Below, piece after piece: positions 36,329-45,743 of a DNA stretch of 64,000 nt (positions within the stretch are counted from its first letter, which is position 1; the number at the start of each line of letters is the position of its first letter). The DNA comes from Rufibacter sediminis (GTDB taxonomy: Bacteria; Bacteroidota; Bacteroidia; Cytophagales; Hymenobacteraceae), in contig NZ_JACOAF010000008.1 of NCBI RefSeq assembly GCF_014269285.1, positions 235,368-299,367 on the forward strand. Direction: 5' to 3'. The translations under genes and the position numbers were made by a program. Below the pieces are notes generated by a model, which searched no databases, was not told the DNA's origin, and saw nothing but the letters and a program-made list of their open reading frames with translations.

Positions 36329-36339
36329 TTGATTATCTT

Positions 36340-39276
36340 ATGAGTACACTTCCCCGAACGCAACCCGCCCCCCAAAGGAAACTTCTTCTGCCGCTTGCCT
36401 GGCACAAGCTGCTACTGCTGCTAGTAGGAGTGCTGCTGGCCCCCGCCGCCTTCGCGGTAGATGATGCCCCTTACATTTCCAGTGAGAAGAAAAATAACGC
36501 CTTTCCGCTGTTCGCGGCCGGAAAAGCAGCTCCTTTTTATATCAGTGAGAATGATTTTCCCGGGGTTATCAGAGCTCTGAAAGACCTGCAAGCTGATATG
36601 AACCGCGTCACCAATACAGAACCTGCTTTGACCGTGGGCAAGAAAGCGCCTAAAGCGAAGACCTTGGTGCTGGTGGGTACTTTGGGTAAAAGTCCGCTCA
36701 TTGACCAATTGGTGAAAAGCAAGAAACTGGACGTGAAAGACCTGGCCGGTAAGTGGGAGACGTTTGTGGTGCAAACCGTGAAGAAGCCCATGAAAGGCGT
36801 AGACGAGGCCCTCGTGATTGTGGGCAGCGACAAACGCGGCACCATTTACGGCATCTATGACGTGTCGCAGCAAATTGGCGTTTCGCCTTGGTACTGGTGG
36901 GCCGATGTGCCGGTAAAGCAGCAGCAAAACCTGTACGTGGCTGAAGGTCGTCACACCAAAGGAACCCCAGCCGTGAAGTACCGTGGTATTTTCATCAACG
37001 ACGAAGCGCCCGCACTTTCCAACTGGTCTAAAGAGCAGTTCGGGGGCTTCAACCACAAATTCTACGAGAAAGTGTTCGAACTCATTCTGCGCATGAAAGG
37101 CAATTATCTGTGGCCCGCCATGTGGGGCAACGCTTTCAGCGACGATGATAAAATCAGCCCGCAGGTAGCCGACATGTACGGCGTAGTGATGGGAACCTCG
37201 CACCACGAGCCGCTGGCCCGTGCCCACGCTGAGTGGAGCCGCTACGGTTCCGGTCCCTGGAATTACAATACCAATGCTGAGAAGCTGCGTGAATTCTGGA
37301 CCGGTGGCATCAAACGCATGAACGGCTTCGAGAACATTGTGACCGTGGGTATGCGTGGCGACGGCGATGAACCCATGAGTGAGGAAAGCAACATCGGGCT
37401 GTTGGAGAAAATTGTGGCCGACCAACGCAAGATTATCGCTGACGTTACCGGTAAACCTGCTTCTCAAACGCCGCAGCTGTGGGCGCTTTACAAAGAAGTG
37501 CAGGATTACTATGACAAAGGCATGCGCGTACCCGATGACGTGACGCTGCTCTTAGCCGATGACAACTGGGGAAACATCCGTAAGTTGCCGAAACCAGGCG
37601 AGAAACAGCATTCCGGCGGCTACGGCATCTACTACCACTTTGACTACGTAGGCGGCCCGCGGAACTACAAATGGATTAACACCAATCCGCTGCCCCGCAT
37701 CTGGGAGCAGATGCACCTGGCCTACCAACACAAAGCAGACCGCATCTGGATTGTGAACGTGGGCGACATCAAACCGATGGAATTCCCCACCGAGTTCTTC
37801 CTGGATTACGCCTGGAACCCTGAAAAATGGCCCGCTGAGCGACTGGAGGAGTACACCCAACTGTGGGCCGAGCGTCAGTTTGGCGCAGAGCACGCCCCCG
37901 CCATTGCTGACATCCTTGCCAAATACGCCAAGTACAACGCCCGCCGTAAACCCGAACTACTGGCCCCAAATACTTACAGCCTCACCAATTACCAGGAAGC
38001 CGAAAGAATTGTAGCCGATTACAACCGTCTGGCCCAAGAAGCCGAGCAGATTAACAAAGTGTTGCCAGCTCAGTACCGGGATGCTTATTACCAATTGGTA
38101 CTGTTTCCGGTGCAGGCAAGTGCCAACCTGAACGAGCTCCACGTCACCACGGGCCTGAACCGGTTGTATGCTCAGCAGGGCAGAGCCACTACCAATGAAC
38201 TGGCTGCAAAGGTGAAGGCTCTTTTTGACCGCGATGCGGAATTGACCAGAATCTTCCACAAAGACATCGCCGGAGGCAAGTGGAACCACATGATGTCCCA
38301 AACCCACATCAGCTACACGTATTGGCAGCAACCCGAAAAAGACGTGATGCCCGAAGTGAAAAACCTGACCTTACCCAACGCCGCAGACATGGGCGTGGCC
38401 ATTGAAGGCTCAGACAAGTGGTGGCCGCAGGAGAAGGGAACCGCCGTTTTACCGGAGTTTTCCCCTTTCGCCAAGCAGGGGCATTATCTGGAAATCTTTA
38501 ACCGCGGGCAGCAACCAGTCACCTACTCCATAACGTCTGGTGCCCCCTGGCTGAAGGTATCTCAACCTTCTGGTACCGTGGCAAAAGAGCAGCGTCTTTG
38601 GGTAACCGTTGACTGGGCACAGGCCCCCACGGGCACCCAACGGGTACCGCTCACCATCACGGGGCCGAACGGCAAGAAAGTGGTGGTGCAGGCGATAGTT
38701 CAAAACCCAACCTCGCCCAAACCAAACCAGCTGGAAGGTTTTGCCGAAGCCAATGGGTACGTTTCTATGGAAGCCGAACACTTCACCCGCGCGGTGAATG
38801 CCAATGATATCCAGTGGAAACTCATCCCGGATTTAGGCCGCACGGGTTCCGCGATGACCACTCTTCCGGTAACCGCCTCCAGCCAAACGCCCGGCGGCAA
38901 CAGCCCGCATCTGGAGTACAAAATGTACCTGCAGCAGGAGGGAGAAGTGAGCGTGCAGGTGTTCTTGTCGCCCACCTTGAACTTCCACAACACCCAAGGC
39001 TTACGCTACGCCATTTCTTTTGACGACGAAGCCCCGCAGATTATCAACATCCATCAGGATAAATCAGACAGGGAGTGGAACAAGAACGCGGGTAATAACC
39101 TCAACCTCACCATTTCTAAACACCAACTGAAGAAAGCGGGTGAGCACGTGCTCAAGTTCTGGATGGTAGACTCCGGCATTGTGTTGCAGAAGATTGTCGT
39201 GGACGCTGGCGGCCTGAAACCAAGCTACCTGGGTCCGCCCGAGAGCACCTTTCAACCGGTCAAAGAAGCGAAGTAA
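36340..39276 (+). CDS. Alpha-glucuronidase, GH115
   Basis: 978 residues. The N-terminal signal is preceded by a basic segment (start to about residue 39). GH115 enzymes remove (methyl)glucuronic acid from internal as well as terminal xylose units of polymeric xylan, unlike GH67. The family region spans about 45-600: GTIYGIYDVSQQIGVSPWYW, RGIFINDEAP, MKGNYLWPAMWGN, GTSHHEPLARAHAEW, and VGMRGDGDEPM. A C-terminal domain (about 700-970) is the ancillary beta-sandwich found in the family. It is the last gene of the GH43-uxuA-uxaC run and is followed at 2 bases by a P37 copy. Confidence 0.94.
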   Translation: MSTLPRTQPAPQRKLLLPLAWHKLLLLLVGVLLAPAAFAVDDAPYISSEKKNNAFPLFAAGKAAPFYISENDFPGVIRALKDLQADMNRVTNTEPALTVGKKAPKAKTLVLVGTLGKSPLIDQLVKSKKLDVKDLAGKWETFVVQTVKKPMKGVDEALVIVGSDKRGTIYGIYDVSQQIGVSPWYWWADVPVKQQQNLYVAEGRHTKGTPAVKYRGIFINDEAPALSNWSKEQFGGFNHKFYEKVFELILRMKGNYLWPAMWGNAFSDDDKISPQVADMYGVVMGTSHHEPLARAHAEWSRYGSGPWNYNTNAEKLREFWTGGIKRMNGFENIVTVGMRGDGDEPMSEESNIGLLEKIVADQRKIIADVTGKPASQTPQLWALYKEVQDYYDKGMRVPDDVTLLLADDNWGNIRKLPKPGEKQHSGGYGIYYHFDYVGGPRNYKWINTNPLPRIWEQMHLAYQHKADRIWIVNVGDIKPMEFPTEFFLDYAWNPEKWPAERLEEYTQLWAERQFGAEHAPAIADILAKYAKYNARRKPELLAPNTYSLTNYQEAERIVADYNRLAQEAEQINKVLPAQYRDAYYQLVLFPVQASANLNELHVTTGLNRLYAQQGRATTNELAAKVKALFDRDAELTRIFHKDIAGGKWNHMMSQTHISYTYWQQPEKDVMPEVKNLTLPNAADMGVAIEGSDKWWPQEKGTAVLPEFSPFAKQGHYLEIFNRGQQPVTYSITSGAPWLKVSQPSGTVAKEQRLWVTVDWAQAPTGTQRVPLTITGPNGKKVVVQAIVQNPTSPKPNQLEGFAEANGYVSMEAEHFTRAVNANDIQWKLIPDLGRTGSAMTTLPVTASSQTPGGNSPHLEYKMYLQQEGEVSVQVFLSPTLNFHNTQGLRYAISFDDEAPQIINIHQDKSDREWNKNAGNNLNLTISKHQLKKAGEHVLKFWMVDSGIVLQKIVVDAGGLKPSYLGPPESTFQPVKEAK

Positions 39277-39278
39277 TC

Positions 39279-39317
39279 CTGTTTCGGGTCTGTTTTTCAG
39301 AAAACAGGTCCGAAACG
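39279..39317. repeat. P37 palindrome
   Basis: CTGTTTCGGGTCTGTTTTTC then AGAAAACAGGTCCGAAACGG. TTTCGG/CCGAAA replaces the usual TTTAGG/CCTAAA with compensation. It starts 3 bases after the GH115 stop codon. Confidence 0.85.
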
Positions 39318-39441
39318 GAGTCAGCCATCTCGGAGGTGGAATTCAGTAATCAATTTGGTAATAGTGATTGGTAATGCTTAGTCGTTATTTGTCTTATTAT
39401 GTTAATTATTAGCGATATTTTTCAGCAAAGAAATCAATAGA

Positions 39442-39479
39442 GATTTAAGGCTTCTTTTTGGAAAACAGTCCTAAAATTG
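39442..39479. repeat. P37 palindrome, degenerate left arm
   Basis: GATTTAAGGCTTCTTTTTGG then AAAACAGTCCTAAAATTG. The right arm is canonical. Confidence 0.6.
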
Positions 39480-39594
39480 CTATAATTGTCAATAGTACAT
39501 TTATTGTATATCCTACCTGATACTAATTTTTGTAAATAGAGTCAGACTAAAGCTATAAGCTTGAGTATAAGATAAAAACCTAAAACCATTTACT

Positions 39595-40269
39595 ATGAAG
39601 TTTTTCATTGACACGGCCAACTTGGCCGATATTAGAGAGGCCCATGATTTGGGTATTTTGGACGGTGTGACTACTAACCCGTCATTAATGGCGAAGGAGA
39701 ACATCAAGGGAGTGCAAGCTACCCTTGACCATTACAAAGCCATCTGTGAAATTGTGGACGGAGACATCAGTGCCGAAGTTCTTTCCACGGATTTTGATTC
39801 CATGATTGAGGAAGGAAATACTTTGGCGGCGCTGCACCCCAACATTGTGGTAAAGGTTCCCATGATCAAAGACGGTCTGAAAGCCATCAAGTATTTCACT
39901 GACAAAGGCATCAAAACCAACTGTACGCTGGTCTTCTCGGCCGGACAAGCGATTTTGGCCGCCAAAGCCGGCGCTACGTACGTGTCGCCATTCTTGGGTA
40001 GGGTAGATGACATCGGCTGGGATGGGGTACAGCTGATTGAGCAGATTGCCAACATCTACGCGATTCAAGGATACGAAACACAGATTCTAGCCGCCTCTAT
40101 CCGTAGCTCTATGCACATTGTGAAGTGTGCCGAAGCCGGTGCTCATGTTTGCACTTGTCCGCTGGAGCCCATCCTGGGACTTCTGACGCATCCGCTCACC
40201 GCCAGCGGATTGGCTAAATTCGTAGCCGATGCCGAGAAGATGAAGGAAATCATGCAGGAGCAGGCGTAA
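39595..40269 (+). CDS. Transaldolase / fructose-6-phosphate aldolase-like protein
   Basis: A 224-residue member of the short (TalC/FSA) transaldolase subfamily: MKFFIDTANLADIREA, GVTTNPSLMAKE, the Schiff-base lysine in NIVVKVPM, and TLVFSAGQAILAAKAGATYVSPFLGR (in part). These enzymes exchange three-carbon units in the pentose phosphate pathway or cleave fructose 6-phosphate. Between the glucuronate operon and the xylose operon, a transaldolase role for handling xylulose 5-phosphate is most plausible. A perfect 18-bp hairpin terminator follows. Confidence 0.92.
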   Translation: MKFFIDTANLADIREAHDLGILDGVTTNPSLMAKENIKGVQATLDHYKAICEIVDGDISAEVLSTDFDSMIEEGNTLAALHPNIVVKVPMIKDGLKAIKYFTDKGIKTNCTLVFSAGQAILAAKAGATYVSPFLGRVDDIGWDGVQLIEQIANIYAIQGYETQILAASIRSSMHIVKCAEAGAHVCTCPLEPILGLLTHPLTASGLAKFVADAEKMKEIMQEQA

Positions 40270-40347
40270 ACGGCACGTGAGGTCATCCTCTGGATGTTTT
40301 TCAACTGAGATCTATTCAGAAGAGGACCTATGCCACCCAAGAGTAAA

Positions 40348-40389
40348 ACAAAGAAAAAGCGGGCTTGAAAGAGCCCGCTTTTTCTTTGT
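40348..40389. terminator. 18-bp hairpin terminator after the transaldolase-like gene
   Basis: Arms 40348-40365 and 40372-40389 are exact complements (ACAAAGAAAAAGCGGGCT), loop TGAAAG. The GC-rich tip followed by TTTTTCTTTG suits an intrinsic terminator on the plus strand. Confidence 0.9.
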
Positions 40390-40402
40390 AAGACAGTCTC
40401 CA

Positions 40403-40436
40403 TTTTACGCCTGTTTTAGCAAAACGAGGCAAAAAC
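40403..40436. repeat. P37 palindrome, shortened
   Basis: TTTTACGCCTGTTTTAG then CAAAACGAGGCAAAAAC, 14 bases beyond the preceding terminator. Confidence 0.6.
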
Positions 40437-40498
40437 ATTTCCCGGCGGATTATGGGTGACTTACTGTTCTGCTTGCTTCTGTCAATCTGATAGCGATT

Positions 40499-40540
40499 CT
40501 GTTTCAAGGCTGATTTCCTGAAAACACCCTTAAAATGCAG
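40499..40540. repeat. P37 palindrome
   Basis: CTGTTTCAAGGCTGATTTCC then TGAAAACACCCTTAAAATGC plus AG. Core and flanks are recognisable, with several mismatches. Confidence 0.65.
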
Positions 40541-40624
40541 CACTTGTTCTGTAAGTCACAGGTAAGAACCCAGGCAGTTGATGTATGTATGTCCACATTC
40601 AATCGGGAAATTAACTGTGTCGGG

Positions 40625-40648
40625 CTTGTTGGTGAAAACACCAACAAG
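40625..40648. repeat. 10-bp hairpin with AAAA loop
   Basis: CTTGTTGGTG and CACCAACAAG enclose AAAA. A related bulged hairpin (TTTGCTGGTG-AAAA-CAC-G-CAGCAAA) is at 17590-17614. Both share GGTGAAAACAC at the tip, suggesting a common mobile or recombination element. Confidence 0.5.
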
Positions 40649-41002
40649 GGCGGCGAATTAACGTTGAACAAGCGATGGAGATTGAGCGAACGAGTTGATT
40701 ATTCTTGTGCTTTACGAAAAGGTTTCTCTATTGGGAATGGAAACAGACAGAGACAAAACCTCGGGAATCATCTTACTTTCTCGTGCTCAACAATGGATGG
40801 AGGATGAAGCTTTGAGACTTCATCCAATATTTGAAAGAACAAGCTTGGTCGCTCAAGCGAGCCTTTGGTTTAATTCAACTGCACTGTTTGGATTAACTGC
40901 ACTGCCTGACATCTGGAGTAAAAGTTAGAAATGATCACGCAGGAATATAAAACTGCAGGAAATCCGGAGTAGTTGTTTGAAAGAATGATGCAGGAACACA
41001 AA

Positions 41003-41030
41003 AAAGGCTGCCTTTTACAAGGCAGCCTTT
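41003..41030 (-). terminator. Intrinsic terminator of the xylB-xylA-xylE operon
   Basis: AAAGGCTGCC (41003-41012) pairs exactly with GGCAGCCTTT (41021-41030). On the minus strand the stem runs into a T-rich tract. It lies 22 bases after the xylE stop codon. Confidence 0.9.
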
Positions 41031-41052
41031 TACATTTTTAACTAAATGACGG

Positions 41053-42504
41053 TTATCTTTTAGAAATAAGGGTAGGTTGCTCCTGAGAGTAGGAGGGCTT
41101 GTTCATCCACAAGGCTTCCATGTCTTCCAGGGTTCTGCCTTTGGTTTCGGGTACCATTTTCCAGACGAACAGCAGCGACAGCACGCTCATAACGCCATAA
41201 AAGCCGTACGTGAATGCGCCGCTGTATTCCATCATGGAAGGGTAAGTGGCAGAGATGAAATAATTGGCTGCCCACTGCGCCGCTACGGCCACGGCCACGG
41301 CTTTCCCCCTGATCTTGTTCGGGAAAATCTCCGAGATCAACACCCAGCAAATTGGTCCCCAGGACATCATAAACGAAGCCGTGTAGAGGATGATGAACAC
41401 CAACGTACTGATGCCGATGATCTCATAGAAGGAGAGCGCCGCAATGGCAAACATGCCAATCGCCATACCAATGGAACCTACCATCAGCAACGGCTTTCTT
41501 CCCCAACGGTCCACAGTGAGAATGGCCAGTACGGTGAAGAACACGTTTACCACACCCATCACTACCGTTTGCAGCATTGAAGCGTCTTTACCGGCACCCA
41601 TGCTTTCAAAAATCCGTGGGGCGTAGTACAAGGCCACGTTTATTCCCACAAACTGCTGGAACACCGATAGCAGAATACCAATGATGATCACCGTTTTCCC
41701 ATAGGAAAGAAGTTTGCCCGAATGGTGCTCTACCGTGTTCTTGATGTCAGCAAAGATCTTTTTGGCACTGGCCGCTCCGTTGACTTTCGTCAGGATCTTA
41801 AGTGCCTCTTCGTCTCTGTTGACCATGCTCAGGTATCTGGGCGATTCCGGAACCAGGAACATCAGCAGGCCAAACAGCCCCGCCGGGATAGCCTCAGACA
41901 GGAACATGTAGCGCCAGCCCACGGTATCCAGCCATTCGCTTGATTGGCCGTTGGAAATTCCCCAGTTCACAAAATACACCACCAGCATACCAAAGATAAT
42001 GGCGAACTGGTTCAGGGATACCAAGCGGCCCCTCAGGTTGGCCGGCGCTAACTCACCAATGTACACCGGGCACACGGCGGAGGCTAAACCAACCCCAATG
42101 CCCCCAATGATCCGGTAGAAGTTAAACATGTACAGCAGCCCCATGGTGGGCTCGCCCTCCTGAAAGAACAGGAACTCTGGATACCCAGACCCGAGCGCGG
42201 AGAGTAAAAACAGCACCGCCGCAATGATCAAGGTTTTTTTCCGACCCATTCTGGAGGAAAAGACCCCGGAGATGGCACCTCCAAGAATACAGCCAATCAA
42301 GGCACTGGAGATGGTCACCCCGTGTACCCAGGTGCTTAACCCTTGGCCCGTGATCAGATACGCCTGCACAGATTTCTCCGCACCGGAGATCACGGCGGTG
42401 TCATACCCAAAGAGCAATCCACCCAAGGTGGCAATCAATGTAATCCCAGCGATGTAAGGAATATTCTGCCCCGCTGTATCTTGTCCGTTCGTTATCTTAC
42501 TCAC
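41053..42504 (-). CDS. xylE: Sugar:proton symporter of the MFS, xylose type
   Basis: A 483-residue inner-membrane transporter with 12 predicted helices. MFS sugar porter motifs are present: GGLLFGYDTAVISGA in helix 1, GRKKTL (loop 2-3), RIIGGIGVGLASAVCPVYIGE (in part), PESPRYL after helix 6, QQFVGINVALYYAP in helix 7, and VPETKGRTLEDME at the C-terminus. It lies 11 bases after xylA in a xylB-xylA-xylE operon, so D-xylose uptake is the natural role. Symbol rests on context plus family. Confidence 0.9.
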   Translation of the reverse strand: MSKITNGQDTAGQNIPYIAGITLIATLGGLLFGYDTAVISGAEKSVQAYLITGQGLSTWVHGVTISSALIGCILGGAISGVFSSRMGRKKTLIIAAVLFLLSALGSGYPEFLFFQEGEPTMGLLYMFNFYRIIGGIGVGLASAVCPVYIGELAPANLRGRLVSLNQFAIIFGMLVVYFVNWGISNGQSSEWLDTVGWRYMFLSEAIPAGLFGLLMFLVPESPRYLSMVNRDEEALKILTKVNGAASAKKIFADIKNTVEHHSGKLLSYGKTVIIIGILLSVFQQFVGINVALYYAPRIFESMGAGKDASMLQTVVMGVVNVFFTVLAILTVDRWGRKPLLMVGSIGMAIGMFAIAALSFYEIIGISTLVFIILYTASFMMSWGPICWVLISEIFPNKIRGKAVAVAVAAQWAANYFISATYPSMMEYSGAFTYGFYGVMSVLSLLFVWKMVPETKGRTLEDMEALWMNKPSYSQEQPTLISKR

Positions 42505-42515
42505 TGGGAACCTGC

Positions 42516-43847
42516 TTAGATAAACTTGTTGATAAGGTTCTCCAGGTACTCCTGACGACCGCTTTTCGCCGCTGGCTCACCTTGCTCAATGGCGTAAGCA
42601 CGCAGGTCTTCCAGGGTCAACTTGCCTTGCTCAAACTCCTGGCCTTTGCCGCTATCATAAGAAGCGTAACGCTCTTCTCTCACTTTCAGATAATCAGATT
42701 TCTGCAGGATGTTGTCAGCAGTGATCAACGTACGCGCAAACGTATCGGCTCCGCCGATGTGGGCATGGAACAAATCAGCCGGATCGGTGGAGTTTCTTCT
42801 GATCTTCGCGTCAAAGTTCACGCCACCGCCTTGCAAGCCACCGGCCTCCAGGAAGATCAGCATAGACTCGGTCAGCTCGTTCAGGTTGTTCGGGAACTGG
42901 TCGGTATCCCAGCCGTTCTGGTAATCACCACGGTTGGCATCCACTGAACCCAATACACCGGCATCGGCGGCTACCTGCAGCTCGTGCTGGAAGGTATGGC
43001 CCGCCAGGGTGGCGTGGTTCACCTCGATGTTGATTTTGAAGTCACCCAACAGGTCATGCTGACGCAGGAACCCGATTACGGTAGCGCAGTCATAGTCGTA
43101 CTGGTGCTTGGTTGGCTCCATCGGCTTGGGCTCAATGAAGAATGTTCCTTTGAAACCTTGCGCGCGCGCATAGTCTTTGGCAGAATGCAGGAAACGGGCC
43201 AGATGCTCTTGCTCGCGTTTCATGTTGGTGTTCAACAAGGTCATATAGCCTTCACGACCTCCCCAGAACACGTAGTTTTCACCACCTAAGGCAATAGTAG
43301 CATCCAGAGCACCTTTCACCTGCGCGGCGGCGTGCGCCAACACATGGAAATCTGGGTTAGTAGAGGCACCGTTCATGTAGCGGCTGTGCGAGAACACGTT
43401 GGCCGTTCCCCAAAGCAATTTCACGCCGCTTTCGGCTTGTTTCTGCTTCGCGTATTCTACCATGGTCTGCAGACGACGGTCGTTTTCGGCCACGTCATTG
43501 CCATAGTCTACCACGTCCACGTCATGGAAGCAATAGTAGGGCATGCCCAGTTTGGTGATGAACTCAAAAGCGGCATCCATTTTAGCCTTGGCGCGCGCAA
43601 TCACATCAGAACTCTCGTCCCAGGCGAAGTTCAGGGTAGGGCCGCCAAACGGATCAGATCCGTTCGCGTTGAACGAGTGCCAGTACGCTACTGAAAACTT
43701 GAAGTGTTCTTTCAGGGTTTTGCCCGCTACCACGCGGTTCTCGTCATACCAGCGGTACGCTAAAGGGTTATCAGACTCTGGACCTTCAAACTTGATTTGT
43801 CCAATGCCTTGGAAATATTCTTTGTCGCCTAAGGTTAGATTTGCCAT
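42516..43847 (-). CDS. xylA: Xylose isomerase
   Basis: A 443-residue class II xylose isomerase, converting D-xylose to D-xylulose with divalent metal. Signatures: [15 protein letters not shown] near the N-terminus, [23 protein letters not shown] (catalytic His), [28 protein letters not shown] (metal Glu and Lys; in part), [16 protein letters not shown], and DANRGD. It lies between xylB (29 bases upstream) and xylE (11 bases downstream). Confidence 0.97.
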   Translation of the reverse strand: MANLTLGDKEYFQGIGQIKFEGPESDNPLAYRWYDENRVVAGKTLKEHFKFSVAYWHSFNANGSDPFGGPTLNFAWDESSDVIARAKAKMDAAFEFITKLGMPYYCFHDVDVVDYGNDVAENDRRLQTMVEYAKQKQAESGVKLLWGTANVFSHSRYMNGASTNPDFHVLAHAAAQVKGALDATIALGGENYVFWGGREGYMTLLNTNMKREQEHLARFLHSAKDYARAQGFKGTFFIEPKPMEPTKHQYDYDCATVIGFLRQHDLLGDFKINIEVNHATLAGHTFQHELQVAADAGVLGSVDANRGDYQNGWDTDQFPNNLNELTESMLIFLEAGGLQGGGVNFDAKIRRNSTDPADLFHAHIGGADTFARTLITADNILQKSDYLKVREERYASYDSGKGQEFEQGKLTLEDLRAYAIEQGEPAAKSGRQEYLENLINKFI

Positions 43848-43876
43848 GAGGTTAAAAATGTATGTAAGAAAAAAGA

Positions 43877-45358
43877 TTAGTTACTCAGTTGTTTTAGCAA
43901 TAAAGCTTTCCAGTCTTGGTAAGCCGCTTCGTAGACCTGGGTCTGGGTGGGTTCAATTACCCTTAAACGTTCAAAACGGCTAAAGGCTTCCTCCGCCGAA
44001 GTAAAAGTTCCGGCTCCTATGCCGGCTCCCAGGGCGGCGCCCACGCTGCCGTCGTTCTGGTACAACTCCACCGGCACGCCCGTTGCGTTCACGAAAGCCT
44101 CCGAGAACAGCCCGCTCAGGAACATGTTGGCGTTTCCGGCCCTGATCACGCTGGGGTTCATGCCGTTCTCCCGCATGATGTCCAGACCGTAGCGGAACGT
44201 AAACGCGATACCTTCCTGCACCGCCCGGAAAACATGGGCCTTGGTGTGTAAGTTGAAGTCTAGGTTGTGGAACTGCGCCCCAATGATGCGGTTGTTGAAC
44301 ACGCGCTCGGCCCCGTTCCCGAAGGGGAAAATGCGCAGGCCGTTGCTGCCAACAGGCGTTTTAAGGGCTTCCTCGTTCATCTGCGGGTAGGAGAGGCCCT
44401 GCCCCATGTTTTCCTTCACCCAGCTGTTCATGATGCCCGTGCCGTTGATGTTCATGAGCACGCCCACGCGCTTGGAATCTGGCGCATAGTTCACGTGCGC
44501 GAACGTGTTCACGCGCGACTGCGGATCATACACCAGTTGGTCACTCACGCCGTAAATCACGCCCGAGGTACCAGCCGTAGCGGCTACTTCACCGGGATTG
44601 AGCACGTTCAAGGAAAGCGCGTTGTTGGGTTGGTCCCCAGATTTATAAGCCACCGGAATGCCGGCCTTCAAAGACAAAGCCGAGGCAATCTCCGCCTTTA
44701 CCTCGCCGTGCGAAGAAAACAAAGGCCGCACCTCCGGGATGATGTCCGGGCTGAAGCCGAAGTAATTCATCACATCCTGCGACACCTCATCATTCTGGAA
44801 ATCCCAGAAGATTCCCTCAGACAGCGCCGAAACGCTGGTGGTGATCTCTCCGGTCAGTTTCATGGCGATGTAGTCGCCGGGCAGCATGATCTTGTGAATT
44901 TTGCTAAACGTTTCGGGCTCGTTTTCCTTTACCCAGGCCAATTTGGCGGCGGTGAAATTCCCTGGGGAGTTGAGCAGGCGCGAAAGGCTTTGCTCCTGAC
45001 CAATGTGCTCCAGCGCTTTCTGGCCGTAAGGTACCGCGCGGCTGTCGCACCAGATAATAGATTCCCGCAAAACTTCTTGGTTCTGGTCCACAATCACCAA
45101 CCCGTGCATCTGGTAGGCAATGCCAATGGCACCAATGTCCTGCGGGTTATATGCTCCCGAGGCGTTCGCTTTCTGGATGGCCTGCTGCGCATGTTCCCAC
45201 CACATCTCCGGCGACTGCTCGGCCCAACCGGGTTGCAGGGAGTTTATTTTTGACTCGGTTTCCGGATATTGGGCAGAAACCAGGCTTTTCTGCGTAGCCG
45301 CATCCACCACAGAAACTTTGATGGAAGAAGTGCCTACGTCTATTCCTAATAAGAGCAT
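43877..45358 (-). CDS. xylB: Xylulokinase
   Basis: 493 residues from the start chosen at 45358 ([19 protein letters not shown], the FGGY-kinase N-terminus). A longer frame to 45454 is rejected because its first codons overlap the LacI operator. It phosphorylates D-xylulose to xylulose 5-phosphate. Other motifs: [54 protein letters not shown], and the C-terminal [14 protein letters not shown]. It is first in the operon, with the operator 83 bases upstream of the start. Confidence 0.96.
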   Translation of the reverse strand: MLLLGIDVGTSSIKVSVVDAATQKSLVSAQYPETESKINSLQPGWAEQSPEMWWEHAQQAIQKANASGAYNPQDIGAIGIAYQMHGLVIVDQNQEVLRESIIWCDSRAVPYGQKALEHIGQEQSLSRLLNSPGNFTAAKLAWVKENEPETFSKIHKIMLPGDYIAMKLTGEITTSVSALSEGIFWDFQNDEVSQDVMNYFGFSPDIIPEVRPLFSSHGEVKAEIASALSLKAGIPVAYKSGDQPNNALSLNVLNPGEVAATAGTSGVIYGVSDQLVYDPQSRVNTFAHVNYAPDSKRVGVLMNINGTGIMNSWVKENMGQGLSYPQMNEEALKTPVGSNGLRIFPFGNGAERVFNNRIIGAQFHNLDFNLHTKAHVFRAVQEGIAFTFRYGLDIMRENGMNPSVIRAGNANMFLSGLFSEAFVNATGVPVELYQNDGSVGAALGAGIGAGTFTSAEEAFSRFERLRVIEPTQTQVYEAAYQDWKALLLKQLSN

Positions 45359-45440
45359 AAAGTGCTTGGTAACAGAATGATCAATGTATAACGAGGGTAA
45401 GCAGATATGTCCATCCTTCAGGAGGAAGAACCCACTTAAT

Positions 45441-45454
45441 GCCAACGTTGGCAT
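45441..45454. promoter_or_regulatory. LacI-family operator of the xyl operon
   Basis: TGCCAACGTTGGCA, identical over 14 bases to the site before the GH10 xylanase gene 26 kb away. It lies 83 bases upstream of the xylB start. Confidence 0.87.
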
Positions 45455-45633
45455 AAGTTTAAGCTTATTTTTCGAGAATAGAAAATAATAGGCTCAGAAT
45501 CCGTGTTTTTTTGCAAGTTTGATCAGCGAAATTCTTCTTTGGCAGAGGTAGACCGGCAGTTAAGTCTTTTAGACAGAACAATTTGCTGTGAACGGCTCTT
45601 TGAACGTGCTGCTGCACTCAAAAATAGGTCTAC

Positions 45634-45670
45634 CGTTTTGGGGCTGTTTTGGTGAAATCGTACTGATAAA
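45634..45670. repeat. P37 palindrome, right arm degenerate
   Basis: CGTTTTGGGGCTGTTTTGG is a good left half; the right half has lost most pairing. Confidence 0.5.
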
Positions 45671-45743
45671 GCAACATATTTTAAATAGTTTTAAGAACTT
45701 TAAAGCGGAGAGGTAGAAAGATGATGCCTGCCCCACAGATACC

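Larger units (their letters stand above)
39277..39594. other. Spacer with two P37 copies before the transaldolase-like gene
   Basis: P37 copies at 39279-39317 and 39442-39479. AT-rich sequence in between. An approximate promoter box (TAATTTTTG near 39523) lies upstream of the next gene but does not fit the consensus exactly. Confidence 0.5.
40270..41052. other. Spacer with terminators, two P37 copies and a foreign-looking segment
   Basis: Contains the terminator at 40348-40389, P37 copies at 40403-40436 and 40499-40540, an AAAA-loop hairpin at 40625-40648, and the terminator of xylE at 41003-41030. The part at about 40560-40960 differs from the rest. An open frame of 77 codons (40695-40928, plus strand) lies there but has no recognisable similarity, so I do not call it a gene. 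Confidence 0.55.
45359..45743. other. Divergent control region between xylB and its LacI-type regulator
   Basis: Holds the operator at 45441-45454 and a degenerate P37 copy at 45634-45670. No gene is seen. Confidence 0.65.

Noticed and set aside
40695..40928. 77-codon frame near 40.8 kb
   Set aside because: Could be a remnant gene, but there is no family match or start signal. It is left unannotated, although the segment looks foreign.
45359..45454. Longer xylB frame starting at 45454
   Set aside because: The extra 32 codons cover a perfect LacI operator, and the family N-terminus begins exactly at 45358.
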